Shown here piece by piece: positions 15,158 to 26,560 of a stretch of 64,000 nucleotides of DNA. Positions within the stretch are counted from its first letter, which is position 1. Every line of letters starts with the position of its first letter. The DNA comes from Rhopalosiphum padi (taxonomy: Eukaryota; Arthropoda; Insecta; Hemiptera; Aphididae): contig NC_083598.1 of assembly GCF_020882245.1 (NCBI RefSeq), positions 85,007,714 to 85,071,713 of the forward strand, given 5' to 3'. The translations under genes were made by a program, and so were the position numbers. Under the pieces are notes generated by a model. The model was not told where the DNA came from. It was given only the letters and a program-made list of their open reading frames with translations, and ran no database searches.

Positions 15158-16790
15158 GTATTTTGATAAGTTGAGTCTATAAAACTTACTATTTACAAGT
15201 TAATATAAATTTAAACCTAGTTTTTTTTATAAATTTTGATAAAGTTTTTTTTGGTTAATTCCATTAGGCTTATACATATATTATTATAAATAATCTATAA
15301 AAGAATATACTTTGGATTAAATATTTTTTTTTTTTATAAAGTTTAATTATTAATTACATATTATACTATTATAGTATTATGTAATATGTAGTATTGTAGT
15401 ATGTAATCATATTTATATACAAACAATACGATTACACTATATGAAGTGATATATTTTCTATAAGACATTTATCAAGTATTTCAGAAAATACTATCGATTT
15501 TAAAAACATTTTTTTTTCATAATTTTAAGTTTTACAAAATAATTTTTTTAGAAAAACTTTTGTTTACTATTTTCTATGGTTATCGTTTTTTTGAGTATTT
15601 AATCTTTTGAGTCACTTCATATATTTCAATTCCTTAAAACAGTAAAAAAATAATTAAAAAATTAAAAACCGTGAAATATTTTTTTAAGAAAATGTTTTTA
15701 ACGACTTGAATTTATAAATAAAATATTTTAAAAAACATTTGTAGTTTTAAAAAACTAAATTGTATATTAAATAGATCATCCGATATACAAATGTAATATA
15801 AATACTAAATATTATTTATTGATTAGTACCATACATATATTATATATATTTACCATATATAGGTGTATAATATTATGATGTATTTTAATAATACATTAAT
15901 AATTTAATCAGATGATTAAATTCATATTATAACTATAAAAAAATTTTAATTTGAAAAATGAAGTAAATTATTTAAATGCACATTGTTCATTATTGTCCTT
16001 TCCACAATATTGCGTAACAGATTTAGTCACATTTATAGATTTATTAAGGGATAGTTATTTTAAATATGTCAACGATATAGTTGAATATAACAGTCCTGGA
16101 TTGATTTATCGATACAAATTGTTCATATTATTGCACTGTAATTTTATTATATTTATAAGATTAAAATAAAAGTACGATTTAAAATTGTATTAGAAAATAA
16201 ATCATATCAAATACATTTAAATAAAGTGTAATTTATCGGTAACACAAATAAGGAAATGCAATTTTTATCGTCTCTATAAACCTTTTTAAAACAGTAATAA
16301 AACTTAAACACTTTATACAAATAGTCAAGGATGAATAAAATTGCATTCCTAATAAATCACATACAGTAAGAGAATAAAAATATTTAAAGTTTGTCATTTG
16401 AAAATAACTTCAATAGTTATAAATGTTATACATTTTAATATACCTTTGTCTTAAAGGATTTAAATCCTACGGGGGAATGGCTTTTTTCGACTAAAATTAT
16501 TGGCATAGAAATTCGTTGAATTTATATATTAACGTCCAGAGCTATAAACAATAATGTCACAGTAATAATAATAATAATACGGACTTAGTTTGGACAACTG
16601 CTGCTGCACTACGCTGTCGTGATAATATATATAGTTATTGATTTCACTTGTATTGTTATAAATATTATTATATATTCTGTGTAGATCATAAGAAGCTAAT
16701 AAATTCAATAATAAATACTCGTATAAATTATGATCGGTTAGAGTAGGTTGGTTATCAAATATTTGGTAAGTAACGTCTCCAAGTAGTAAG
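15158..16790. other. Start of the GPCR intron, AT-rich
   Basis: The intron begins at 15152. There are no coding features in this stretch: T-rich runs, TA-rich words and a (TAA)n run near 16562-16579. The minus-strand frame covering 16529-16810 includes this triplet repeat as a run of tyrosines and is not convincing as a gene. Confidence 0.55.
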
Positions 16791-16794
16791 AACA

Positions 16795-17030
16795 TCATCA
16801 GTCGTTGCACGATTTGAGTCGGTTTTGAATCGCAATCGCGGGTCGTTGTCGTCGTTGGTTCCGTTCTAGACCGGAAGCTGATGGTGCCGCAACAACCATG
16901 CTAGAACGTATACACGGTTTTGCTATTAAATGATCTTTGTGCTTAAGATTTCTCGGCAGTAATGAACGTATTGCGAACGGTCGGCCGCGATGGCCGTAGG
17001 AGTTGGCCCAGATAGTCGTCTCTGAAATTT
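16795..17030 (-). other. GC-rich island with a minus-strand open frame, possible exon
   Basis: A sharply GC- and CpG-richer block lies within AT-rich DNA. On the minus strand, a CAG at 17024-17022 preceded by an AT-rich tract could be an acceptor. From there a frame is open for about 74 codons to TGA at 16798-16800, with a basic, Arg-rich composition. A second minus frame also stays open across the 3' part. I recognise no domain. It could be an exon of a gene on the opposite strand, an internal promoter of the GPCR locus, or a chance opening caused by the high GC. On the plus strand an insect Inr-like TCAGTC occurs at 16798-16803. Confidence 0.3.
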
Positions 17031-17039
17031 ATTGATGAA

Positions 17040-19046
17040 AATGTAATTTTATTCCAATTAAAAGTAGGTGATTTCGATCTGTCGGTTGTATAATATTATA
17101 ATTCATTGGCAGCAGGTTGACACAGGAGTTAAGTAAAATATTATCTTTGTAGAGTAGTTAAAATACCTAATAACCATTAATTTTCACGTTTTCCTGGTTT
17201 TAAGAAAGGTTATATTATATAGTTAGGCTAAATTAGACAAATTGAAGTTATAATGATCTTACAGTGGTGACTTATGATAGAGTTATATTAGAGCTAACTT
17301 ATTTTCTATTCATGCTTAGTCAATTTTCATGTATAAGTTTACTTAATATGAAATAATTTTATGCTGAGTGATTCAAGTATTGATTACAGCGATTACAGTG
17401 ATATGAATATTAATTATTAACTGTAATGCAGCTTAAAATGAATTTCTATGTTTAGTCATAATATGTCATTGTAAATGACAATTTTATAAAGTTTTACATA
17501 TAAGAACACTTGGGAATCACTTGATAATCAAATTAAGTTGTACTATGTTTAGATTACTCTTCAATTTCTCGTATACTACAGCGTAGATTGGATTACATTT
17601 CTATCGAACCACAGCACACAGTAAAAACTCATAAAACTGTCTATGGAAAATAACGCGTAGTATAAAAGCAAATTTAATTAATGGGTTTACACAATCGGCA
17701 ACTAACGTTGATTTGTAAACAGTTGTTGTTTTTGAGTAATGATAATATTATAAAATATTGCGTTAAAGAAAATATTAAAGAACCAATGAGAACTATACTT
17801 TAATATGAAAGTATAAAATATTAAAATATTATATTTAACTCATTGTCATCTAACGCAAATAATTATAATCCAGTGATTACGAAAACGATTGGATTGAAAT
17901 CATATTATTTTGTTGGATAAAGGAGTTAAATCATATTTTTATATGATCGAATGTCGGAGATTAATAAATAATATTGGAGATTCTCAAATTATTTAAATAT
18001 TTAGGTTTTGAAACTTTTGTTTTACATCTATTAATAAGTTATTATTAGTTAATATAATACAATAGAATAAAAAATTACAATAGATATATAAAATGTTTAA
18101 CAAAAAATATTCATTATAAATTTACGACAGAACACAGAAATATACATTTTAGTTGCCATCTTTAGGTCTGGAAAATGTTTTAACCAATTTGAATCCTAAA
18201 GCTAAAATATATAATAATAATAATAATAATAGAGCCACGACACGTAAGAAAATCGCTAAGTGTTAAGTATAAATTGTTAAACTATATTCTTAGCTAAAGT
18301 TAAACATCTTTAAAATGTATACGTACAGTTTTTTAAAAGTTGAATATATTTACATTATATTATTAAAATTAAAATTATTTAATTGTATTTAGATTTTGTT
18401 ACATCGAATAATTTATATTAAATGTATGTACCTACAAAATTAAATATATTTATTCAAATAATAAAAATACTATAAGCTTCTATTTATACTATAGATGTAC
18501 AAAAATGTTCAAATTCCTAGAGTTATTAGAAAACATCTCGTATGTAGATAAGTATGAATTCGGTGTATTTTTAATTAATTCGAAAGGAAGTCATATTTGT
18601 GTTAGGTATGTTTGATTAGTTGAAACGTAACAGCAATGTGAAGTTTTTAGAACTCCCGTGGGTTGTTAATTGTTTGCCGGTGGTTAAAAATTTGACTGAA
18701 AAAACTTTTGATACGGAAACCTTATTAGTGAATAGTAACATAGTAACGTAGAGATGGTGCAACTATTTTGTTACCAGTTATATATTTTGAGTGTTTATCA
18801 TGTACCTACTTAATGTAAAATAATATTTAGTTCCTAAACTTGGTTTTCTATAATATTTATAAATTATTAAATGTTTTTAAAATATTAAGTATTCACAAAG
18901 GTAGTTTATGTGCAATTTTTTTTTTATGTTAGAAGAGATTTTTAGATAGATACTATTTTTATATCGACGATTATTAATCGGTAGGATATGGCAAGTGTAT
19001 TGCTAAGATTCCAAGGCGGTCATCTTCCGGGAACTAGTAACGGAGT
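17040..19046. other. AT-rich non-coding region
   Basis: No gene was recognised. A (TAA)n run lies at about 18211-18231. The rest is AT-rich single-copy-looking or decayed repeat sequence. Confidence 0.5.
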
Positions 19047-19054
19047 CACTAGCT

Positions 19055-20121
19055 CAGTGGTTCTCAATTTTTTTTTAAATTCTATTTATTTATTTATTTA
19101 TAGTAATTAAATGGACGGAGTCCTTATACAAAATGGTTAAAATTACAGCAGTAAGAGATTAAAATTGATAATAAAATAGGTCTGATACACAATGAGAAAT
19201 GTACAAAAAATAATGCTGGTGTAAGACAATATAAAAAAAAACTTAACTAATCAAAATTAAAAGAATAACTATTACCTGTAATCATTAATAGATTAGCAGG
19301 ACAATTTAACATATAGTTTTTATCCGAATACACAGGATAAAAAAGCTAAAGGTTTTCTGGTGTTAAAGAAATTAATTTAAAGTTATTTTGTACAGATTCA
19401 ATATTATCATTTTGTTTAGACCTATTATTTATCCAAATTAGTGGACAATATTCAAAGTTTGAACGAACTAAAAAACAATAAAGAATTAAAAAAAAAAAAA
19501 TATCACAAAAAATCCTTACATGATGATAAAACTAAGAATACGCATAGCTTTGTTCTTAATTAATTCAGTGTGATAAGAAAAATTTAATTTAGAATGAAAT
19601 ATTATCCCAAGATCATTTAAATTAGAGACAAGTTCAAGATTAGAATTTGAAATGGAATAGTTAAAAATAATTAGGTTCTTGATTAAATTAAAACGCATTA
19701 CCTTACATTTTTTAATGCGTATTTAAAAATAGATCATTTTTTTCATACAAATTTTGTTAGTTATTTAAATCTGTTTATAAATCAGATGTTTGTATGTCCC
19801 CTTTGTAGATTTTTAAAAATCTCACGCCCCCTCTATTAAAATACTTGTTTTTTGTTTTAGTGATATAAAAAAACTTTATATTATACAAATATAAAATGGT
19901 CATAATAACAAATTAATATTAGATTACCTGCGAAGAAGTCAATAATTATAAAATACTCATAAAATTGTTATCGATGGGTGATCGTCCGAAAAATTAACAG
20001 ATTGTTTTCAATTTTACTGACTGTAAAATGCTATAACTATTTTAACGACAAAATGCTCGTTATTTCATCATCACTATATTCCTCCCTGAGGAGAATCTCC
20101 ACCTTGGTTAGGGATCCACTA
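19055..20121. mobile_element. hAT-like element interrupted by a LINE remnant
   Basis: The left end is CAGTGGTTCTCAA, the classic terminal sequence of many hAT-type MITEs. The right end, GGTTAGGGATCCACTA (20106-20121), is a degraded reverse complement of it. The flanking 8-mers CACTAGCT (19047-19054) and AACTAGCA (20122-20129) agree at 6 of 8 positions, consistent with an aged 8-bp target duplication. Element-like sequence with CACGCCCCCTC resumes after the LINE at about 19795. No transposase frame is visible, so it would be non-autonomous. The ends are seen; their pairing across the insertion is inferred. Confidence 0.45.
19083..19795 (-). pseudogene. 5'-truncated, decayed jockey/CR1-like LINE reverse transcriptase remnant
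   Basis: Minus-strand reading gives the C-terminal part of a non-LTR retrotransposon ORF2. In order: an LQTDLNN...NDLFLNTH-like segment, then KCKVMRFN, then NLNDLGIIFHSKLNFSYH and NKAMRILSFIM at 19698-19516. A segment resembling VRSNFEYCPLIW then follows towards 19400. Several frame breaks and stops interrupt it (for example within LNTH-KCKVM). The element's 3' end faces left and finishes in a (TATT)n tail at 19083-19101, typical of such LINEs. The polymerase catalytic core is absent. It lies inside the hAT-like element, so it inserted later. Confidence 0.75.
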
Positions 20122-20129
20122 AACTAGCA

Positions 20130-20519
20130 TAATAATTGGAATATAATATATTAAATAAGAAAAGAAAATTAAAATGTATATACCCATTGTATATTAAAAC
20201 TGTTTTAAAAATATATAAATTAAAAACAATATTGCAGTAAAAATGAAAAAAATAAATTCATTGTAAATCAAATTTCAACCAAAATGTAAGACAGCTGTTT
20301 GTGCGTGATTTATAATATACCCAGAGAAACCTGCATATATCATTTCAATATCTCATGTTTAAATGTCTACAAAAAAACGGGAATTTTGTGAGCACAAATT
20401 TTAAATTTTATCCGTTACGCTAAATGTATGGTCGTATGGATTGTGGTCGTTAATTTTGTTTTTATCATCAACTTGGATACACGGTGATGTAATCAGAAAA
20501 AATTTAGTTGAAATGTACA
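20130..20519. other. AT-rich spacer
   Basis: No feature was recognised. Confidence 0.5.
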
Positions 20520-20690
20520 AGTGACCGAAACTCATCTCGGTGGTGGGGCAGTTGAATGTACCGGACAGGGATGACGATAAACTTTCGGTATCATATTAAA
20601 TTATATACCCGAAGACGAGGCCCGAGACCCGTCATATAAACAACGCAATATGGCCGACAGTAATTCGCACCCTGCTATCGTACGGGCGTA
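20520..20690. other. GC-richer patch next to the (AC)24 tract
   Basis: Composition rises clearly (words such as CTCGGTGGTGGGGC and CGAGGCCCGAGACCC), with several CpGs. No frame with recognisable protein content was found. It may be a conserved regulatory patch or a promoter; this is a compositional observation only. Confidence 0.3.
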
Positions 20691-20698
20691 TGTACAAT

Positions 20699-20700
<2 letters not shown>

Positions 20701-20748
<48 letters not shown>
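20701..20748. repeat. (AC)24 microsatellite
   Basis: This is a pure AC tract of 24 units. Frames crossing it on both strands (poly His-Thr on plus, poly Cys-Val on minus) are repeat artefacts, not genes. Confidence 0.97.
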
Positions 20749-20749
<1 letters not shown>

Positions 20750-22920
20750 GTCGCCTTATACGACGGGGTAGGAATCATTATCGTGCATACGTATATGTGT
20801 GCGTATGTTATAGAGTTTGAGTCGAGAAGAGGAGTGTTTGATTTGTATTCAGCGTTAACCCCGATGAAAATGGTCGTCGGTAATGGTTTCTTTTTTGGAT
20901 TCATCGTAAATATTGAAGTGTGTATATATAGTCTGTAATAGATAAATATGTGCGAAAATTTCATAAACGAGCTACATAAAACATACCGAATATGTACCCT
21001 AGAAAATATACAATATATATAGACACAAACACGTACATATATATATATATAACATAATATATATATTATACATATAATACTACATTCTATATATTTGTGT
21101 GGAAATATATATTATGATACATATAGGAGAATACGTGTTAAATTTCTTTCCGACAATTCTATGCTAACGTCGACGCGGTCAGTTTACGTTGTTAATACTA
21201 TTATTATCGTAGTTTAATACGGCGCGAAGAAATCGCCGATAGAATGTCCGTCCAAATATATATTGAATTAAAAAATCAAAACGATGATTATTTTCGACAG
21301 TAATAATGTAATTTTTTGATTTGATTATTTGATAAAACAGTTAAATGCCTCGTATAAATATAATATACAATATGCATACATATATTTGTCTGTATACGAA
21401 ATATAAGGAAGTTTGATGATTGATGAAAATAGTGAAGAAATATGTCAACAATGGAGGTTTAATTACTCTGCACCATTAACGTAAAGATTGATTACTAAAT
21501 GTTTTTAGTAAATTATTTTTTTTTGGAATAATATTTCATGTTAAATTTAATATTTTAAATATCAACACTAAGACTGTAAATACAATTTTTACTTAAGGAC
21601 CTAAAGTTAAGGTAAACTTTAATATGTTCAATTATTATTTTAATTAATTTCTAAAAGTAAATTGTAACACATGTGTTAAAGTTCATACAGATCAGTAACG
21701 GCGTAACTTGAATTGTTTTACACTAAAATGTACAATGTTACTCTTAATTATTTCCCTTCCATCTATCATACATGTTTTACTTAGTCAATAGTTTGCCTAG
21801 CCAGATTGTAAGTAGTGTAAAATGTCAATAGTTCATTTTTAATTCTATGTATAAAACTCATTTAATATATACGTCATATTTACTTTATTCCTGCAACTGC
21901 TAATTATCGTATATTATATGCGATTCGTATTATTTATGTCTATTTATTATTTTAAAAAGTGGTTATTTTTATTAAACGAATACGTGGTTTAGTTTTAGAC
22001 AGATATGAAAAAAACTTGAATAAAGCATGATCAACTTTTATAACATTAGCCCCGTTTACTGAAAACTTTTTAATAAATTTAGTAGGTATTTAATAAAACT
22101 AGAAGCATTTTTGTTTGATAGTTTAACATTTTTATACACAAAATCCCTACACAATACATATTTTATACGTAAGCTCGTGATATTTAATTATTATTATTAA
22201 ATAAATTATACGAAAAATAAGAATAATAAACAAATATAATGAATTTATGAAAAAAGTATAAATTTTCAAACAATATAGGTAGTGTAGTAAATGTTATTTA
22301 TTATGTTCTACCAATTTTACGATAAACATTTAGAGTTATAAATATCATCACTATAATAATAACATTTTGTTATAGGTGTTCAAAATCCATGGGTTCATAT
22401 TTCTTTCTCACGAAATCATATTTATTCCCACACGCTGTACTGTACCACATGTTTTCTAAACATCCTTTTTTTTCATTCTAAAGGAACTTAAAAAAAATAA
22501 ACAAAAACATTTTTAATTCATAAACATGAGGTAAAACTATTAATTTTATTACAAGCTGTTGTTATACAGTAACGATGTTTTTAGGCGTACAAAAAGTTTC
22601 AAGAAGTAATAATTTAAAGAATAACTAGACAACTTTTATAATGTATCAGCGTTTGAAATATATTAAACCATTTATTTTAAAAGAGGATAATTGTCGGGTT
22701 CCAATTTATATTAACCAATATTTTCATATTTTCATAAATTTTTATTTTATTGCGGATCGTAAAAACCATAATTTAACGTATTCGAATATTATTAAATAAA
22801 TTACGCATTTAATTTCTCTGTAAATTAGTTTACCTCCATATTTGTTGGGTTATTTTTATGATATTTCTATTGTGTGATGTTATTAAAGAATACTTTAGTA
22901 TCTAAGTATAGCTGTATAAT

Positions 22921-22944
22921 GTATATATATATATATATATATAT
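22921..22944. repeat. (TA)12 microsatellite
   Basis: A TA dinucleotide tract, nearly pure. Confidence 0.9.
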
Positions 22945-23260
22945 GGTATGCGTAACGGTCAGTGGTTATATATATTACAAACAATAAAAACTACTCACAG
23001 CCACATAAATTCTTCATACAAAAACAATTTATAGACAGGTATATTGTTTATTATTCTCGAAACATATTCTTTATGTTGCTTCGATTATGAACATTTAGAA
23101 CATATTAATTTATTACAGATTATAATAATTATGCTCACTACAATATTGACGACAAGTTAAAAAAAGAAAACATTTCTGATAAACCGTTTTTTTTTTCATT
23201 GCAGTTAAACGCTGAATAAAAGTCAAACATAACATCCCTTTTCTGACTCAAACTCTATAA

Positions 23261-23280
23261 CACACACACACACACACACA
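23261..23280. repeat. (CA)10 microsatellite
   Basis: A pure CA tract followed by the variant CTCACACACT. Confidence 0.9.
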
Positions 23281-25334
23281 CTCACACACTTTTATGTTAT
23301 GTAAATATTTATTAAATTAATGGTATCGATTGTTTTTATGAGTGTTGTGTTACTTTCAAAATATCTGGTTGTCAAAATCGCCAATAGAAATTATTTTTTA
23401 AATTTACTGTAAAATTGTATTTATTATTATTTATGTTAAGCTTTTATAATCGTATGTATTGATACATTTTAACTCATAGATTGTGAATTGTGGTGTTTTA
23501 ATAATTTATTTTTGTATTTATTATGCAAATTACTTAATATACTATTATTATTTTTTAATTTGGAGCATAGTTATTTATTCTATATCTATATTAAAAAACG
23601 TCGTACATTAGCTATGGAAATTTATTGTAAAATATTAGTTTGTCACATTTTTCTTTGCTGTCAGTTTGTATTTACGGTTCTTACATTAACACATTTTATT
23701 AGGAGATTTTTAGGGGAGAAAATTGCACTTAGCTCTCATTAAACGATGATTTGGCACAGTTGTATGTCATTTTCCGGTTATTCAGATTCCAAAATAGTGG
23801 TAATCCATTGCGACTGGACTCAACAGCAAAGAAAAGACTGTGTTTAACGACTAAGGATTGAGATAGCTATGGGTATATACTATAATATCATGATATAATT
23901 TTAGTTTCTTTTATTTTTCAAACAGCGGCGTCTGAAACAATGAATATTGAACATAGTCTTTGTCGATTTCATAAGCCAAAAAAAAAAAAATTGTCTCCAC
24001 CACCCGATAACATTGGTGGAAATATAATAAAAGGGGGAGTCTGAATTTAGAATATCACTCCTCTAAAAACACTTTTATAAGCCGTTTTCGAGAAAGAGAG
24101 GAATTTATAAACGGTTGTCAGGCATTTAATTTTGCTATGTTTTAAAATAATTTCTGATTTTTCAAATGAGTAATAAGGAAAACAATAGAAATAAATTGGA
24201 ACGTTGAACAAAATGTCCATAAAACATTCCATTTTTAGTTTTTACCATGGTTTATTTTTATAGTAAATATTATTGGTGAATTATTCATAAATAATAAATG
24301 TATAAAAATATTTTTAAGCAATTTCATGGCAGCGTAAATGAGTAAGTTCCATATCATATATAACAAAACTATTTATTTATTTAAAAAAATATAGTTCTTT
24401 ATAATTACGCATATTATTTGTAAAGATAATTTTTTTCCAATATATTTTATCTAATTAAAGAAAACATATTTAGAAATAATTGTTATCATACTTATGTTAT
24501 ATACTTATCATAATATTAATATTATAGTACATATTGTATGTTTTTTACAATTCGTCAATTCGACCGACCATGTATACAATGAGTTAAGTCAAACATTTAA
24601 ATTTGATATTTATCTTTAAAATTAGAAGTAAATTAATATATTTTTGTACTCATTCAAAATGTACTCGAAAGTAAAATATATAAACAAATCGAATTTTTTG
24701 AAAATTTTCTAGACATCATAAATATAGTAAAATAAAACAACATTTTATTAATTGATTGGTTGGATAGATTATGTTGGCCTAAGCACTTAGTCGCCATTCG
24801 TTTATTTATACTTATTTATTCTGAAATATTTATTTTGCAAATGTATGCGTATCTTATAGAAATAATTCTTATTTATAAATACCAACCACTATATGTAATT
24901 TAAATAATAATTAATAAAAGTTATTTTAGAATATAGGGTTGTCCATGATTACTTTATTATGTTAAACATTTATCTTTATTGATGCAGTAAAATATATTGG
25001 AAACATGGCAAAAATTTAAGCTAAATACTGTTACTAATAATGTTACTAAGTATCCATAGATGTAGATAGCCTTATAGGCTAGGAATGTCTTATTATTCTA
25101 AATAAAAAAAAAAAAAAAAAAGACTTCATTACTAATTTATAAGAAATTGAATATTTTTTTTTTTTATAAATAATTGGTATACAGGCGTATACTAGTAAAA
25201 TATATGAGTAATTGGGTTTCTAATGAAAAAAAATGGGTCATTTGAATTGTTAATATAATTATTTTTTAATGTTTAAACTTTTATAGTCGATTGCATTTGA
25301 ATTTTCTAAAATAATTATACGTTTATCGAACCCC

Positions 25335-25450
25335 ATTTTTAGATTCTGAGTGGAGCTATGCATTTATTGTTTTTATAATGATATGTATTATTTATATATT
25401 CTTGTTTGTCAGTATTAATGAAGTATTGTTAAAAATAATTTTTCCTATAT
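25335..25450 (-). repeat. Terminal fragment of the interspersed ATTCTGAG repeat family
   Basis: The motif TTTTTAGATTCTGAGTGGAG is followed by GCATTTATTGTTTTTATAATG-type sequence. It is the reverse complement of the right ends of the longer copies at 34600 and 41718. The repeat therefore lies here in the opposite orientation. The left limit is sharp; the right limit is approximate because similarity fades. Confidence 0.55.
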
Positions 25451-26342
25451 ATTATTAGACAAAAATAATTCAATTTATAAGTGATAATTTAACACGACAA
25501 GTAATGCGCTAAAACTAAAATTCAAATTCATTATTTTAGAAGTAAGCATCGTTAACCTTAACATTTCTAATTAAGCGATTACTAAAATATTCTGTAATGC
25601 AGAATTTCTGGTAAAATAAACTGTACCCTATGCTATGTGAGGTGTAAATTACTAATTTAACAAAGGTTTATTACGTAGAAACAAACACTAGTGTCTAGTT
25701 AATCTGTTTTATATATGTACCTATGCATGCAATTGAATAATATATTTCATTTGACTATAACAAATAATTAAAAAACAAGTTAAAAAATAGTTTAAAAATA
25801 CTAAAGTAATCAATATTAAAAAATAATTTGTCTTCAAATATTTGATTTTTTTTTTTAAAAACTGGATGTTGATTATTGAAAAAAATTAAAAATACAAATT
25901 CTTTAAAAAATATTTAATGTATTTCATAAGCTTATAAATATTAATTTCTATAAAATCATTAAATTCAATTACTAAACGGTTTTCAAACTAAAAATGATAT
26001 TATTTATTATTATTATAAATTATTTGAACAAATATATTATGTCTCTTTTTATTAATATGTATTTGTTTTTATACTATAATGACAGTAGAAAAGAATTTCT
26101 CGATTTAATGGTTATTACGAAACTTTTGTTATAAAATCTGCAATTATATAGTTTAGTAAATTTATAAAATAATAACATGAATGTATAAAATAAACCAACT
26201 GGAGAATTTTTACAAAATATATTTATGCAAAAATATCTGAACATAAAAAAATATTTTAATTTACATTGTGCTATATTTGATAAGCTATTGTGTTTTTATA
26301 TTATACATATATTTCCTTTGTTTTAAAACTGATTAAACAATT

Positions 26343-26560
26343 TTGTATAAATATAATCGTGTTTTGTTCTTACTTAACAAACTATGAAAATGATTACTTA
26401 AATATTAATACATTACCTAAATATATGATAGATTATAATATTGTACTTGGCAATTGGCTTAAAACATTTTAAATTAAAACCATTTGAATAATTTTGAATA
26501 CATATTATCGTGTTTTGTTTTTACTTAGTAAACTATGAAAATAGCTAATTTAAATTGATT
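26343..26560. repeat. Diverged tandem duplication, period about 152 bp
   Basis: ATCGTGTTTTGTTCTTACTT followed by ACAAACTATGAAAAT (from about 26356) recurs as ATCGTGTTTTGTTTTTACTT followed by GTAAACTATGAAAAT (from about 26507). Similar AT-rich sequence precedes each copy. Only the core of about 45 bp is well conserved. Confidence 0.6.

Larger units (their letters stand above)
20750..25330. other. AT-rich region with simple repeats
   Basis: It contains dense TATATA words at 20985-21120, a small CpG-richer patch at about 21160-21275, (TA)12 at 22921-22944, (CA)10 at 23261-23280 and an A18 run at 25104-25121. The 84-codon frame at 23488-23742 is hydrophobic, begins with a non-ATG codon (TTG) and resembles nothing known to me. 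Confidence 0.5.

Noticed and set aside
16529..16810. 93-codon minus-strand frame
   Set aside because: Starts at a non-ATG codon, is N/Y/L-rich, and ends in a tyrosine run encoded by a triplet repeat.
20632..20964. Overlapping long frames on both strands across (AC)24
   Set aside because: The openings result from the dinucleotide tract, which has no stop in any frame; flanks show no domain.
23488..23742. 84-codon hydrophobic frame, possible membrane protein
   Set aside because: Non-ATG start, AT-driven F/L/I/Y composition, no splice or regulatory context.
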